Shown one piece after another: positions 5,365-5,508 of a DNA stretch of 5,508 bases (the first letter of the stretch is position 1; every line of letters starts with the position of its first letter). A model generated the notes under the pieces. It ran no database searches. It had not been told where the DNA came from and was given only the letters and a program-made list of their open reading frames with translations. The translations under genes were made by a program, and so were the position numbers. The DNA lies in assembly GCA_020444775.1 (NCBI GenBank), contig JAGRHX010000904.1:1-5508 (forward strand). Reading direction: 5' to 3'. The DNA is from Gammaproteobacteria bacterium. GTDB lineage: Bacteria; Pseudomonadota; Gammaproteobacteria; HK1.

Positions 5365-5508
5365 ATGTGGCGTATGGCTTTTGACATCGGTGGCACATTC
5401 ACCGACTTCGTGCTCAGCGGGCCGGGCCGGCCGGCGCGCTTCCTGAAAGTGGCGAGCACCCCGGACGACCCGGCGCGCGCCGTGGTCAGTGGCTTCGAGC
5501 AGCTGCTC
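5365..5508 (+). CDS. Hydantoinase/oxoprolinase subunit A-type protein (HyuA-like), N-terminal 48 residues (cut by window edge)
   Basis: The frame from the ATG at 5365 runs open to the window end. Residues 6-14 read FDIGGTFTD, the hallmark first phosphate-binding motif of the hydantoinase/oxoprolinase N-terminal domain (actin-like ATPase fold). It is followed by KVASTPDDPARAV (28-40), matching the conserved lysine/TP-D-P segment of the family. Full-length members are usually about 650-700 residues and work with a HyuB-type partner, using ATP to open cyclic amides such as hydantoins or 5-oxoproline; acetone carboxylase subunits are relatives. AGGCGG at 5349-5354 lies 10 nt before the ATG. A second in-frame ATG at 5374 is also possible. 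The gene faces away from the five-gene operon and shares its control region. Family is clear despite truncation; substrate cannot be told. Confidence 0.88.
   Translation, partial: MWRMAFDIGGTFTDFVLSGPGRPARFLKVASTPDDPARAVVSGFEQLL

Overview
This is a GC-rich window (roughly two thirds G+C by eye) with dense gene packing, typical of a high-GC proteobacterium (beta or gamma; the exact lineage cannot be read from the sequence). It is a metabolic region with no sign of mobile elements, RNA genes or CRISPR.

Layout. Five complete genes lie head to tail on the minus strand, transcribed from right to left: an MmgE/PrpD-family protein (5063 to 3726), a Cys/Met-metabolism PLP-dependent enzyme (3674 to 2511), a class II aldolase/adducin-family protein (2366 to 1581), and the two halves of a split thiamine-diphosphate decarboxylase of the sulfopyruvate decarboxylase (ComD/ComE) type (1438 to 914 and 869 to 270). 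A strong compound hairpin at 216-259, just beyond the last stop codon, probably ends this transcription unit. Beyond it, still on the minus strand, is a separate gene with its own -10-like box and ribosome binding site: the first 24 codons of a glutathione S-transferase-like protein cut by the left edge. On the right, a 301-bp divergent intergenic region with stacked direct repeats separates the operon from a plus-strand gene starting at 5365, the beginning of a hydantoinase/oxoprolinase A-type (HyuA) protein cut by the right edge.

How the genes may work together. The five-gene set looks like a catabolic module: a dehydratase or decarboxylase of the PrpD fold, a PLP enzyme that could make or break a C-S (or C-X) bond and release a 2-oxo acid, a 2-oxo-acid decarboxylase, and a metal-dependent aldolase. 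The divergent HyuA points to a cyclic amide or imide substrate nearby. I do not recognise this combination as a characterised pathway. Every substrate assignment is inference; the family assignments are well supported by motifs.
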